Shown here: positions 52,734 through 60,916 of the stretch, piece by piece
Numbering within the stretch: the stretch's first letter is position 1
Layout of the letters: each line of letters starts with the position of its first letter
Made by a program: the position numbers and the translations under genes
The notes under the pieces: model-generated
Seen by the model: only the letters and a program-made list of their open reading frames with translations
Told to the model about the DNA's origin: nothing
The model's database searches: none
Origin: Aliivibrio finisterrensis_A
Lineage (GTDB): Bacteria > Pseudomonadota > Gammaproteobacteria > Enterobacterales > Vibrionaceae
Direction: 5' to 3' (one strand)
DNA: 64,000 nt
Assembly (NCBI RefSeq): GCF_004167675.1
Contig: NZ_SEZQ01000009.1

Positions 52734-52758
52734 TTAGGAGGCGTAGCGAGCTTCCTAA
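52734..52758. promoter_or_regulatory. Perfect-ended hairpin downstream of the YagK-type gene
   Basis: TTAGGAGGC-GTAGCGA-GCTTCCTAA forms a nine-bp stem (one G-T) with a seven-base loop, 33 bp after the stop. No T run follows, so it is not a standard terminator. It could be a nick-site hairpin for an HUH-type protein. Confidence 0.4.
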
Positions 52759-52893
52759 GTCCTATATCTCCTTGTTTCTGAGTTGCTTATCACAAAACAA
52801 ATCATTACTCATATCACTAATACGGCATGAGACACTTGATGCCCCTACGGATTGTACGTTTCTCTTTTATTGTTATTACGTTAGGTAAATAAA

Positions 52894-53838
52894 ATGAGTG
52901 AACAAGCAATGTGGTTCTATGAATCGAAAGGCAAAAGGGAAGGGTGCGTATCCACCATTGAGATAATTGAATTGATTACTCAAGGGGTTATCCATCAAGG
53001 AACTCAAGTGTGGAAAAAGGGAATGACAGAATGGGTAACACTAGAAGAAAGTGAATTAGCTCAATACTTAGAAGATGTGCCACCACCACTAAGCAGCAAT
53101 GATGTACCACCACCGTTACAAACAGTGCTAGACGTTAATTCTAATGAAGAAAGTTTTAGTACTAAGTTCGCTGGTATTTGGCGTTTTATCTATGCGCCTA
53201 CCTTTGCGGCCATTGCAACGTATATTGCGTCTTATCTGATTGAGGGAAGCAGTAGGCAAGCGTTTGGGTTATGGTCAACATCAGGTATGGCTGTAATTTC
53301 GTTATTAATCATCTTTGCTGCATGGGCAGAAGACTTATGGCGATTTAAGAAATCAGCCAATTACACAGGCTGGTCTTGGTGGTGGCTGTTTGCTCCTTGT
53401 TATATTCATGACCGTATGGGTAAGCAATGGAAGTGGACGATAGGGCTAATCGTTTTATCGTTAGTTTGTAACATGATAGCGTCTGCGGCAATTGCATTAC
53501 ATGGTGATGGGTACTTTGATGAGAATGACTCCTATAACTACCAACCACAATCTAACGCTCAAGTTGGTGGGATGGATTTGAATACTATTGAGTTAGAAAC
53601 GTATTTGAATGCCACGAATACTGATGCCGCAATGACAGGGCACATTAGTGTTGCCATGCTTGATGATGTTACTTATCGAATTTCTTACTCTAATCTGTGC
53701 GGCTCTAATGGATGTGATTACAGCTACCTTAAATCAGCGCAAGATGGGGGTTACTGTTATGTTCAAGGTAATAATGATGCAGAAGGTATGGCAGCAACGC
53801 AGTGTAGTTCTGAGCCATTTAGATTGACATATAACTAA
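52894..53838 (+). CDS. GYF_2-domain membrane protein
   Basis: This 314-residue protein starts with a GYF_2-type domain (WFYESKGKREGCVSTIEIIELITQG...GTQVWKKGMTEWVTLEE, residues 6-55). A linker with two PPPL motifs follows, then about four transmembrane helices (residues about 95-205, including ATYIASYLIEG, GMAVISLLIIFAAWAEDLW, WWWLFAPCYIHD and IGLIVLSLVCNMIASAAIAL). The C-terminal 100-residue extracytoplasmic domain has four cysteines (LCGSNGCDYSYL, GGYCYVQ, TQCSSEP). GYF_2 membrane proteins are widespread with unknown roles. It precedes the LysM effector-like gene by about 175 bp holding repeated motifs, so the two may be regulated separately. Confidence 0.65.
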   Translation: MSEQAMWFYESKGKREGCVSTIEIIELITQGVIHQGTQVWKKGMTEWVTLEESELAQYLEDVPPPLSSNDVPPPLQTVLDVNSNEESFSTKFAGIWRFIYAPTFAAIATYIASYLIEGSSRQAFGLWSTSGMAVISLLIIFAAWAEDLWRFKKSANYTGWSWWWLFAPCYIHDRMGKQWKWTIGLIVLSLVCNMIASAAIALHGDGYFDENDSYNYQPQSNAQVGGMDLNTIELETYLNATNTDAAMTGHISVAMLDDVTYRISYSNLCGSNGCDYSYLKSAQDGGYCYVQGNNDAEGMAATQCSSEPFRLTYN

Positions 53839-53886
53839 ACACAATGGGAAGCCTAATCGCTTCCCATTTTTTATAGCTATCTAAAA

Positions 53887-53969
53887 CGTACAACCAAATT
53901 ACGTGACGTACAACCAAGAAAAATATTTTTGGTTATTTTACCTAGTCATTCAGTTAAAAGGTGGTTGTA
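53887..53969. promoter_or_regulatory. Repeated CGTACAACCAA motifs upstream of the LysM gene
   Basis: CGTACAACCAA occurs at 53887-53897 and 53907-53917 (20-bp period), and the inverted core TGGTTGTA occurs at 53962-53969. The set ends about 45 bp before the LysM-protein ATG, suggesting binding sites for an unknown regulator. Confidence 0.45.
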
Positions 53970-54014
53970 TTTTAGATTAACATTTGAGCGTGATTTAAAA
54001 GAGAAGAATAACGA

Positions 54015-56102
54015 ATGAAAGTGTGGGATGAAAAGTTAGAGAAGTTTGTTGAGCCAGTAGATGAAGCAACACCAAAGTTTGTGAATGCGTATTTCCCGTG
54101 GAATGAAGAATTAGCCAAGGCGACTAAAGTTGATGTACCGCATTATGAGCCAGTAAAAGAGAAACAAACTAAAACCGCAGCCTTTGAATATTCAATTGAA
54201 ATCGCGTGTGCTCAAGATGAATTAAATACGTATCAAGTGGGTGTATTCTCTTTAGGCAAAACTAAAGAAGAAGCCAATATATCCGCATGGAATAAAACTC
54301 AAAATGAGAAAGGCTTTACTCTGTTAACGGCTAGTGTGGATGTTGATGAGTCAAAAACACTCAGTCGAGAGTTCTTTATATCAAGTGGCAGTGCCATGGT
54401 ATTTGATGACGTAAAGCCTGTTAAGCAAGGCGTTGCTCATGCTACCGAATCATTCATTCCAGTAAAGCCAGCGGTTCAGGTAGGTGAACGTCTTGGTTGG
54501 CCTACTGAGGGGTATTTTTATCATTTCATTGATGATGCGTTAGTGCATGAATATAAGTTAATGGGAAATGGTAAGTGGGCATTTCAAGTCACTCAATCTA
54601 CAGAGCACCATTTAAGTGATGAGTTAACATCAACGCATCAATACAGTTTTATTCTTTTACCTTGGAAGATTGATAGTACCGTTGTTGCTCGTCAACATTT
54701 GCTTTATCTCCCACAGAAAATGACCACACAACAACTTGAAGCGTTAACGGCTGAATGGATTGATGAAAATGGATGTTTACTTGATATTAATGAGATAGTT
54801 GAAACCAAAAAAGAAAAGGCAGTAGAGCGAGAAAAAGAAAGCAACGGTCAAGTGACTTATGTCATTCAGTCAGGGGATACCTTATCTGGCATTGCATATA
54901 AGCAAGGATTAACATTACCACAATTGGTAGATTTGAATCCGCAATATCAAGGAAAAGAAGACCATATTCAAGTCGGTGACACATTAGTTTTAGAAGAAGC
55001 AGAAACTGATATTATTTCTGCTGAGCATATCGTTAAGATTAATCCTGAAACAGGTGTGCGTGAAACGTGGGGAGAGATAGCAACTCTATATGGATTAGCC
55101 GCGAAAGCATTACTGGATCTAAATCCAATCTATGAGCAGGACCCAAGCACATTAAAAATAGGTGATACGCTATTTATTGGAGATAAGGAGAAAGCGAATG
55201 AAACTAAGCAAGCTAGGAAAACCCTTCCTCCTGTTGATGTGACAAAAGAGAAAAAGGTATTTTCGTGGGCTAATTTGTGGAGTGAGCCACAATCACCAAC
55301 GATACATCCAGTGGTAGCCACACTTCATAAGTTGGATTCAATACCCAAGAATACAACAGTAATAAATGTACGAGCTAAGAAGCATGGGATAAACCCTAAG
55401 AACATGTATTGGCCTGCGTATGATTTTACTAAAGAGGGTGATGATAGATATTTTGACGAGGTTGAATACACTGATGAGATCACTACCTTAGCAGCATTAT
55501 CTAAAGCGGAGTTCGATGAGTTTTTTACTAATGCTTCTCATGTTATCGCGGCTAAAGATTTCGTCGTTGGTTTATACCCTACAGTAAAAGATAAACTTAA
55601 TTTCTTAATCAAGAATACATCAATGACGGGTGTTGTTCGTATCGTTGATGGACAAGAGTCAGTGATTCTAAATCACATAAAAGCGTACTTTCCTATTTTA
55701 GAAAAAGGAACGTTGTTTTCAGCATCAAATCCACAAATCATTAAATGGGCATTTGGTTCAACCGCGCTGAAAGGTGCCAGTCGATTCTTAACGTTAAGCG
55801 CACCGACTGAAATTATTGTAGGCTCTGCTTTGAATGTGGTTAACTATATGGTTAATGATGAGCTGACGTTAAGAGAGTTAAAAATTGCACAGTGGCAAAT
55901 TGTTGTTCGATTACTTGCTACCGCTGGTGTTGTTTTCGTAGCTGGTGTGATGTTTCCTACTTGGGTTGTTTCTGCATCAGCTGGGGTTACTTTTACTCTA
56001 GCGTCTACAGCTGTTTATTTTATTGATACGCAATTTAACGAGGATACCTTTAGTAAAGGATTAATCGAACATTATTTACCAGAAGAATTATTAAATGATT
56101 AA
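54015..56102 (+). CDS. Two-LysM protein with hydrophobic C-terminus, candidate secreted effector
   Basis: This 695-residue protein has no signal peptide. The N-terminal 270 residues are of unknown type. Two LysM domains follow (about 280-325, VTYVIQSGDTLSGIAYKQGLTLPQLVDLNP; about 337-390, WGEIATLYGLAAKALLDLNP). A middle region contains MYWPAYDFTKEGDDRYFDEVEYTDEI. The C-terminus has hydrophobic helices near 587-613 and 635-672 (GVVFVAGVMFPTWVVSASAGV). Its stop overlaps the start of a small membrane-protein gene by eight bases. Peptidoglycan-binding modules with a membrane-active C-terminus and a coupled membrane partner are what type VI-secreted or contact-dependent pore-forming effectors with immunity proteins look like. 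No secretion genes are in the window, so the role is inference. Confidence 0.6.
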   Translation: MKVWDEKLEKFVEPVDEATPKFVNAYFPWNEELAKATKVDVPHYEPVKEKQTKTAAFEYSIEIACAQDELNTYQVGVFSLGKTKEEANISAWNKTQNEKGFTLLTASVDVDESKTLSREFFISSGSAMVFDDVKPVKQGVAHATESFIPVKPAVQVGERLGWPTEGYFYHFIDDALVHEYKLMGNGKWAFQVTQSTEHHLSDELTSTHQYSFILLPWKIDSTVVARQHLLYLPQKMTTQQLEALTAEWIDENGCLLDINEIVETKKEKAVEREKESNGQVTYVIQSGDTLSGIAYKQGLTLPQLVDLNPQYQGKEDHIQVGDTLVLEEAETDIISAEHIVKINPETGVRETWGEIATLYGLAAKALLDLNPIYEQDPSTLKIGDTLFIGDKEKANETKQARKTLPPVDVTKEKKVFSWANLWSEPQSPTIHPVVATLHKLDSIPKNTTVINVRAKKHGINPKNMYWPAYDFTKEGDDRYFDEVEYTDEITTLAALSKAEFDEFFTNASHVIAAKDFVVGLYPTVKDKLNFLIKNTSMTGVVRIVDGQESVILNHIKAYFPILEKGTLFSASNPQIIKWAFGSTALKGASRFLTLSAPTEIIVGSALNVVNYMVNDELTLRELKIAQWQIVVRLLATAGVVFVAGVMFPTWVVSASAGVTFTLASTAVYFIDTQFNEDTFSKGLIEHYLPEELLND

Positions 56103-56544
56103 ATTATTGTTACACTTATTTCTAATCGTTACTACGTCATACGGGGCAATGTATTTTTTATGGACAGCGTCTTATCATTTGTTTTTTGATGATTCAGCTA
56201 CATATGTAGTGAGTTTTCGTTATGCGATTCTTGGTATAATTGGTGGGCATATTTGGGTGGGATTAGCTAGCGTTACCGCTTACCAGCACATTTCTCGTTG
56301 GTGTAAATATAGAGAATTTAAACATAATAAGTATAAAACGAGCTTAGAAAAAAGAGCTGTATTTATAGCATGTATCATTGGCTTTTTTCCATATTTCATT
56401 AATAACTACTATATTGAAAAGTATGACTTAGTTAGATGTGAGAGTGATTTATTTATTGACCGTGATGATTTCTATTTTTCTCGTTATGTGAGTTCAATAG
56501 AGGAATGTCCTATCAAGCTAGAAGCAAACAAAAAAAAGAATTAA
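56095..56544 (+). CDS. Small membrane protein, candidate immunity protein
   Basis: This 149-residue protein has about three transmembrane helices (residues 4-24, 38-62, 88-106) and a C-terminal extracytoplasmic tail with two cysteines (VRCESDLFIDRDDFYFSRYVSS, then IEECPI). It begins eight bases inside the LysM gene, so it is translationally coupled. The general look recalls DUF1240-type proteins, but I am not certain. Its partner's hydrophobic C-terminus suggests it protects the producer's inner membrane. It could instead be an assembly partner. Confidence 0.55.
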   Translation: MIKLLLHLFLIVTTSYGAMYFLWTASYHLFFDDSATYVVSFRYAILGIIGGHIWVGLASVTAYQHISRWCKYREFKHNKYKTSLEKRAVFIACIIGFFPYFINNYYIEKYDLVRCESDLFIDRDDFYFSRYVSSIEECPIKLEANKKKN

Positions 56545-56580
56545 ACCAAAAAAAACAGTGTGTTTTTTGATTCAAATAGT

Positions 56581-56612
56581 AAAGCTCGTACCTTTTGATA
56601 CGAGCTTTTTTA
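56581..56612 (+). terminator. Terminator of the LysM/membrane-protein pair
   Basis: AAAGCTCGTA (56581-56590) pairs with TACGAGCTTT (56599-56608), followed by more T; the stop lies 37 bases upstream. Confidence 0.83.
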
Positions 56613-56646
56613 TTGCCTGAATAGATTTAAGAACTCTTAAAATTCG

Positions 56647-57003
56647 TTAGTTAAATGTCCACGTCCAATCACCTTGATTACTTTGAACAGTAATTTCACG
56701 AACGTCACATTGATACGTTAATGCGTAAGCATTAGTGCTTTGTCCATAATTCAGTGCAACAGGGTAACGAGGGCGTGGTTTGTTTTGGATTAGTTGCAAG
56801 CGTGTTTGAGCCAGCTTCACGTCACAGTTACCACGGTTCATTACAATACCTGTCACCTTTAGATTATTAGCAAGAGCCGTTACTTTAATGTTGTGTTGAG
56901 CTGGAAGTGTTTCTACTGAAATATCCATTGGTGCAGACTCAGCCAATGCTTGAGTCGTAAAGGTGCTTGCGATTAATGCTAGTGTGATAAGTGTCTTTTT
57001 CAT
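56647..57003 (-). CDS. Secreted small protein of unknown function
   Basis: This 118-residue protein has a clear Sec signal peptide (MKKTLITLALIASTFTTQALA, cleavage after ALA near residue 21). The mature part is about 97 residues with two cysteines (GNCDVKLA and YQCDVRE) that could form one disulfide, and looks mostly beta. I recognise no family. Its ATG overlaps the stop of the WYL-type regulator gene (ATGA), so the two are co-translated. It is the last gene of the minus-strand accessory operon. Confidence 0.65.
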   Translation of the reverse strand: MKKTLITLALIASTFTTQALAESAPMDISVETLPAQHNIKVTALANNLKVTGIVMNRGNCDVKLAQTRLQLIQNKPRPRYPVALNYGQSTNAYALTYQCDVREITVQSNQGDWTWTFN

Positions 57004-57755
57004 GGTGTTTCTTCCTTAATGGTATTGGTTATATTATTTTTCCAATGCGTTTTCACATTGAAGGTGGATGGATAGTTAAAGGTGAACGTTGATACGCTCA
57101 CTGTGTTGATATGTTCAATGGCTATGATTTGGGTTTCCAATTGCTCATTGATGTATTGCCCTATGACTAATTCAATTTGTGAGTGGTGGTGAATTAATCC
57201 TAGCGGCATGACATACAAGGCTGCGGTTTCATGCAGATGCAAGGTAAGCCAGTGATTGTGATAAAGAGCCGTGTTTATTTTTTGAAAGTTATCCTCATGG
57301 GTTTGGTGTGGTAATTGACTGCTTATCTTTTTAAGCCATTGCCTTTCCTTAGTGGTACTCGCTATTGAAGACAGAGAGCGTCGAGCGTCTTCAAATCGAT
57401 TCTGTAATGCTTTTAAAAGACTCGCTGGTGTCAGGTGAATTAAATGCTCATTCGCTAACTGAAAGATAAGTGCGTCCCTTGGAGGTATGGCGTGATGGTG
57501 CAATCTGTTTTGATAACCATAAGGTTTGCTGCGGTCATCTTTTTCAATCAAGTTAAGATCCACCAATATATTGAGATTGCGTTGTATGGTGCGCGTATCA
57601 CGATGTATGTCCCTTTCAATTAATTGGTTTCTAATCTCTTTGGTGGTGGTCTTAAAGTGATGAGGAACGAGCTGATATATCTCAAACACAACAGATAAGT
57701 GCTCTTGAGTACTAAAGCGTGTTTGTTTAGTCATGGGTAAATGCTCAGTGATCAC
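57000..57755 (-). CDS. WYL-type transcriptional regulator
   Basis: This 251-residue protein has an N-terminal winged helix (EHLSVVFEIYQLVPHHFKTTTKEIRNQLIERDIHRDTRTIQRNLNILVDLNLIEK) and a C-terminal domain with ALYVMPLGLIHHHSQIELVIGQ, the layout of YafY/WYL regulators, although the W-Y-L triad itself is degenerate. The start is taken as GTG 57755, which overlaps the stop of the 56-codon ORF as GTGA; ATG 57734 is the alternative. WYL regulators often control mobile-element and defence genes and may bind nucleic acid or nucleotide ligands. It is coupled at both ends in the accessory operon. Confidence 0.7.
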   Translation of the reverse strand: MITEHLPMTKQTRFSTQEHLSVVFEIYQLVPHHFKTTTKEIRNQLIERDIHRDTRTIQRNLNILVDLNLIEKDDRSKPYGYQNRLHHHAIPPRDALIFQLANEHLIHLTPASLLKALQNRFEDARRSLSSIASTTKERQWLKKISSQLPHQTHEDNFQKINTALYHNHWLTLHLHETAALYVMPLGLIHHHSQIELVIGQYINEQLETQIIAIEHINTVSVSTFTFNYPSTFNVKTHWKNNITNTIKEETP

Positions 57756-57922
57756 TGATTATCTGAATTAGCAATGAGGGTAATGTCATCAAGGGTGTAA
57801 CCACGTCGGAGTAGTTCATCCGTAGCTATCTCTTTGGTTTGTCTAGATGTGCTGGTTTTTATTAATTCAAATAGCTCATGAATGAGTTTGGTTTGGATGG
57901 TGTTTCGATTGATGGCTGGCAT
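57752..57922 (-). CDS. Small 56-codon ORF upstream of the WYL regulator
   Basis: ATG at 57922 opens a 56-residue, basic, helical product (MPAINRNTIQTKLIHELFEL, then IKTSTSRQTKEIATDELLRR, ending NSDNQ). Its TGA overlaps the GTG start of the WYL gene by four bases, which supports it being real. It might be a small DNA-binding or regulatory protein; no family is recognised. The region between it and the next gene holds a dyad CATTGG/CCAATG (57965-57987). Confidence 0.5.
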   Translation of the reverse strand: MPAINRNTIQTKLIHELFELIKTSTSRQTKEIATDELLRRGYTLDDITLIANSDNQ

Positions 57923-58007
57923 AGTGATGACTCAAATAATGACTTTCCCTAAAGTGTAAATAGCCATTGGGCATCAAGCGTCCAATGCGGTTTTAATCGA
58001 TAAAATA

Positions 58008-58035
58008 AGAGAGGAGGCCGTTTAGCCTCCTCATT
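58008..58035 (-). terminator. Hairpin after the LPD25-like gene
   Basis: GAGGAGGC (58011-58018) and GCCTCCTC (58025-58032) form a perfect eight-bp stem. On the minus strand it is followed by TCTTATTTTATC, a mediocre T tract. Confidence 0.6.
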
Positions 58036-58048
58036 GTTTTTATGCTTT

Positions 58049-58939
58049 TCATTCAGGAATACTCATTTCTCCCAATGGTACGTACTGTGATTTGCTGCGA
58101 GATGTTCCAAAGATGATTTTCTCCACGCACCAACCATGATAAAGATAATTCACATCCGTTAAGCCTGAGCCTTGCCCTATGCCGTAGTTATTACGGTGCT
58201 CACAGCTTTGCTCTTTGTCGTTTAGAAATACCGTATCAGAATGATTCAAACAGGCTTTACGCAATTCTGGAAATAATCGTCTGGTATGGGTAGACCACGC
58301 TAAGATAATGGTACGAAGGGTTTTAATGTGATGCTCTCCTGAATACGGCTCACTGCGTTCTTTATCGTATTCGGTGTAAGTGGCTACGATCACGCCTTTC
58401 ACCCATTCAGGGATCACTAGAGCCGCTTGAAATGCCTTTTCATTAGCTTGGTGTGCTTGCCATTCTTTTTCTTCTTGCTCACGTTTGGCTTGCTCTTTAT
58501 CTCGCTCTTGTTGCTTGGCAAGCTCAGTGGCTTTGATGGTTTGAATTCGAGTCTCAGTCACCAACGCTATATCAAAACGATAGGTTCTAATAAGAGATAT
58601 TAATTGCTGATGATTAGCATCATTACGTAACCACGGCTTATCCGAATCGAGCTGATGTTTTTCATGGTACTCAAGCGTACTAAGACAATGATCAGCAAAG
58701 CCTGTGTCATTGCCACCACAACCTAAATCTAATCGACATTGGTGTTCATCCCCATTTTTAAACGTCACGGTGACATTGGTTTTGTCGTAACCGCCTAATG
58801 GATTTTGTTTAGCAACCTCCAGTGCTTTACGTTCAAAGTCCATAAAGTCATACAACTGGCCTTCATTGAACTCATTGGATTCAGACCAATTGACTAAGAC
58901 AGAGAAGGGATTAAGGGTAGGTGTTATTTGTTTATTCAT
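58049..58939 (-). CDS. LPD25-like mobile-element protein
   Basis: This 296-residue protein starts from ATG 58939 (upstream in-frame codons to 58996 are less likely; GGA lies at a reasonable distance). The N-terminal 100 residues (NPFSVLVNWSESNEFNEGQLYDFMDFERKALE, then GGYDKTNVTVTFKNGDEHQCRLDLG) fit the large-polyvalent-protein-associated LPD25-type domain found in conjugative and phage proteins. A lysine/glutamate coiled coil (about 140-190) and a C-terminal domain with five cysteines and tryptophans follow. Function unknown; such domains ride on mobile elements next to anti-restriction and RadC-like genes, as here. Confidence 0.55.
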   Translation of the reverse strand: MNKQITPTLNPFSVLVNWSESNEFNEGQLYDFMDFERKALEVAKQNPLGGYDKTNVTVTFKNGDEHQCRLDLGCGGNDTGFADHCLSTLEYHEKHQLDSDKPWLRNDANHQQLISLIRTYRFDIALVTETRIQTIKATELAKQQERDKEQAKREQEEKEWQAHQANEKAFQAALVIPEWVKGVIVATYTEYDKERSEPYSGEHHIKTLRTIILAWSTHTRRLFPELRKACLNHSDTVFLNDKEQSCEHRNNYGIGQGSGLTDVNYLYHGWCVEKIIFGTSRSKSQYVPLGEMSIPE

Positions 58940-59016
58940 GATTTCGTTATCCAGATTTTTAGGCATAAAAAAACCGTAACCAAAAGGCTGCGGCATGATG
59001 TGTGATTGAGTGCAGA

Positions 59017-59484
59017 TTAAGATACGTTGATTTCTATTTCGTCATACATCCCCATAGAGGCATAAGCTAGAAAGTTATGCTCCCATAAGCGGTACAGTTC
59101 AGCGGCGTTCGCATTGTTTTTAATGGATGAATAATCTCCTAAGTAGCTGGCAAACCATTCACCACTTAGAAAATCAAAATCTAATTCTTTGGCTAACTCT
59201 GGATAGTTATTCCCCACAAAAGCAAAATCAGTGATGTAGGCGTATTGCCATGTGTTATCCGCTTCTTTGGTTAGTGCAATCTCAACAGGATGAAAGCCAC
59301 CGTTTTCAGCACTGTAGTTTTTATCTCGAAAGTTAAAGATGGCACTGTTTTTTTCCTCTAAACCAGAATGCGACTCAGGGTGTTGATTAAGCGCATCAAC
59401 AAGGCATTGGTTCAGCTTGCTTGATATTGGCAATAGCGTAGGAATAAGGTTAGTGGTGGTAATGATGGTTTGTAATTCAGACAC
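59017..59484 (-). CDS. DUF2787 family protein (copy 1)
   Basis: This 155-residue protein has the DUF2787 hallmark FNFRDKNYSAENGGFHPVEIALTKEADNTWQYAYITDFAFVGNNYPELAKELDFDF and the terminal LYRLWEHNFLAYASMGMYDEI. The family is common in Vibrio integrative elements, without known function. It is followed by the LPD25-like gene and preceded by a second DUF2787 copy on the same strand. Confidence 0.8.
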   Translation of the reverse strand: MSELQTIITTTNLIPTLLPISSKLNQCLVDALNQHPESHSGLEEKNSAIFNFRDKNYSAENGGFHPVEIALTKEADNTWQYAYITDFAFVGNNYPELAKELDFDFLSGEWFASYLGDYSSIKNNANAAELYRLWEHNFLAYASMGMYDEIEINVS

Positions 59485-59548
59485 GGTGTGTCCTCCTATG
59501 ATTGAAATAAGATAATGGATTGATGAAACAAATTAAGGTTGGATCAGA

Positions 59549-59992
59549 TTAAGTGCGTATCTCGTTAGCTGAGATATCATCGAAATGTTGATTTCTGAGT
59601 TGACGACAAAAGGCGAGTGCCCATGAGGTAAATAGGTCGATGACTTGCGGCCTTGCAAGCTCACAGCCTTGAATGTCTGGTTGATAGAACCAACCACGCT
59701 TAAAGTTAAAATACAGCTCAGGTGCAACGTTTGGGCTGTGCTCATCGGGATAGGAAAAGCTGGCAATAAACACCAACTTCCAAATATGGCGATTAACGTC
59801 GTCTCGCTCAAAACGCATTTCTACAGGGTGCAATCCTTCTCGTCGATGGTAATAGCTAGTGTCTCTAAAATTTACAGACAGTCGATTGATGTCTGTACGA
59901 AGTGAAAAGCTATCAAGTACGACCTCAAGATGACGATGCAAATTTTTCGGTAAGGCTAAATCTTTACCGTGAACGATTAATTCTCTTTTCAT
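59549..59992 (-). CDS. DUF2787 family protein (copy 2)
   Basis: This 147-residue protein is related to the neighbouring copy through VNFRDTSYYHRREGLHPVEMRFER, IASFSYPDEHSPNVAPELYFNFKRGWF and DLFTSWALAFCRQL, but is clearly diverged. Its ATG shares one base with the RadC-like stop (TAATG), so it is coupled to that gene. Two dissimilar DUF2787 genes in tandem suggest an old duplication or a heteromeric pair. Confidence 0.72.
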   Translation of the reverse strand: MKRELIVHGKDLALPKNLHRHLEVVLDSFSLRTDINRLSVNFRDTSYYHRREGLHPVEMRFERDDVNRHIWKLVFIASFSYPDEHSPNVAPELYFNFKRGWFYQPDIQGCELARPQVIDLFTSWALAFCRQLRNQHFDDISANEIRT

Positions 59993-60459
59993 TAGATAAG
60001 CCCTCGTTCAGCAAAAGAGACACAAGGTGAGCCAACCACCACATGGTCAAGTACTCGTATATCTAACAGATTTAATGCATCGACTAATCGAGTGGTAATG
60101 CGTTTATCGCTCTCCGATGGCTCGGCAATACCAGAAGGATGATTGTGTGCAAATATCACCGCTGCGGCATTGGTTTGTAATGCCGCCTTTGCAACTTCAC
60201 GAGGGTACACGCTGGCAGAATCCACCGTCCCATAGAACAGCTCTTGATAGCTCATTAGTTGATGTTGGTTATCTAAAAACAGCACAGCAAACACTTCACG
60301 CTCTTGATGGCCTAATTTCATGGATAGGTAGTGCTTGGTGTGCTCAGGGTTCGTAAATAACTGCTCACGCTTGTATTGGTGTTCAAGTAACTCAGCGGCT
60401 TTCTCAAAGACTTGTAAGGCCGTCATAGGGGTGGTAGTGACGTAATCGGTTGAATGCAT
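59992..60459 (-). CDS. RadC/YeeS-like JAB-domain protein
   Basis: This 155-residue protein has the JAMM zinc-metalloprotease-like motif AHNHPSGIAEPSESD (H-x-H-x7-S-x2-D) preceded by GTVDSASVYPREVAKAAL. The start is ATG 60459 because AAGGAG lies eight bases upstream; the frame is open further to 60570 without a better start. Short RadC/YeeS-type proteins are accessory genes of many integrative elements. Despite the historical name they are not shown to repair DNA. It is the first gene of the minus-strand accessory operon and divergent from alpA. Confidence 0.85.
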   Translation of the reverse strand: MHSTDYVTTTPMTALQVFEKAAELLEHQYKREQLFTNPEHTKHYLSMKLGHQEREVFAVLFLDNQHQLMSYQELFYGTVDSASVYPREVAKAALQTNAAAVIFAHNHPSGIAEPSESDKRITTRLVDALNLLDIRVLDHVVVGSPCVSFAERGLI

Positions 60460-60628
60460 AATGGAACTCCTTGAAAGAATAGATAGGTATATACAAGGAG
60501 GTAATATGTGATTGAAATTGTTTGGAAACGTGGTGGATAGAGGTCGATGAGGCAGGGGAAGCATACCCAAAATAAAAAAGTATTTTGGAGAGGAATCTTT
60601 TGAACTTATAACTCAAAGGATAACCATC

Positions 60629-60820
60629 ATGCGTTTTTTAAAACTAAAAGAAGTCATGGCATTAACAGCATTAGGTCGCTCAAGCATTTACAAATTCATG
60701 GAAGAAAACCGTTTTCCTAAAAGCGTGTCGTTAGGCGATAGAGCCGTAGCATGGGTAGAAAGCGAAGTTGAAGAATGGATGCATGAACGCCTAAGCCAGC
60801 GTGACGATAAGCAAGCCTAA
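60629..60820 (+). CDS. AlpA family transcriptional regulator
   Basis: This 63-residue MerR-like winged-helix protein (LKEVMALTALGRSSIYKFMEENRFPKSVSLGDRAVAWVESEVEEWM) is of the AlpA type, which activates the integrase/excision genes of CP4-57-like elements and phage satellites. It is divergent from the RadC-like operon. No integrase is in the window, so its target probably lies beyond the right edge. Confidence 0.88.
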   Translation: MRFLKLKEVMALTALGRSSIYKFMEENRFPKSVSLGDRAVAWVESEVEEWMHERLSQRDDKQA

Positions 60821-60916
60821 GCAATCCTCCCCAAGAACTAATCCACCACACCACATAAAAAACAATTAAGGCTGGTCTACCAATAAGGCCAGCAAATCGA
60901 AATAAGGTAGAACCCC

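Noticed and set aside
57965..57987. CATTGG...CCAATG dyad upstream of the 56-codon ORF as an operator
   Set aside because: A six-base stem with a long mixed loop; too weak to call on its own, so only mentioned with the ORF.
60460..60570. Longer N-terminus for the RadC-like protein
   Set aside because: The ATG at 60459 has a strong AAGGAG site and gives the usual family length; the upstream extension reads like untranslated sequence.
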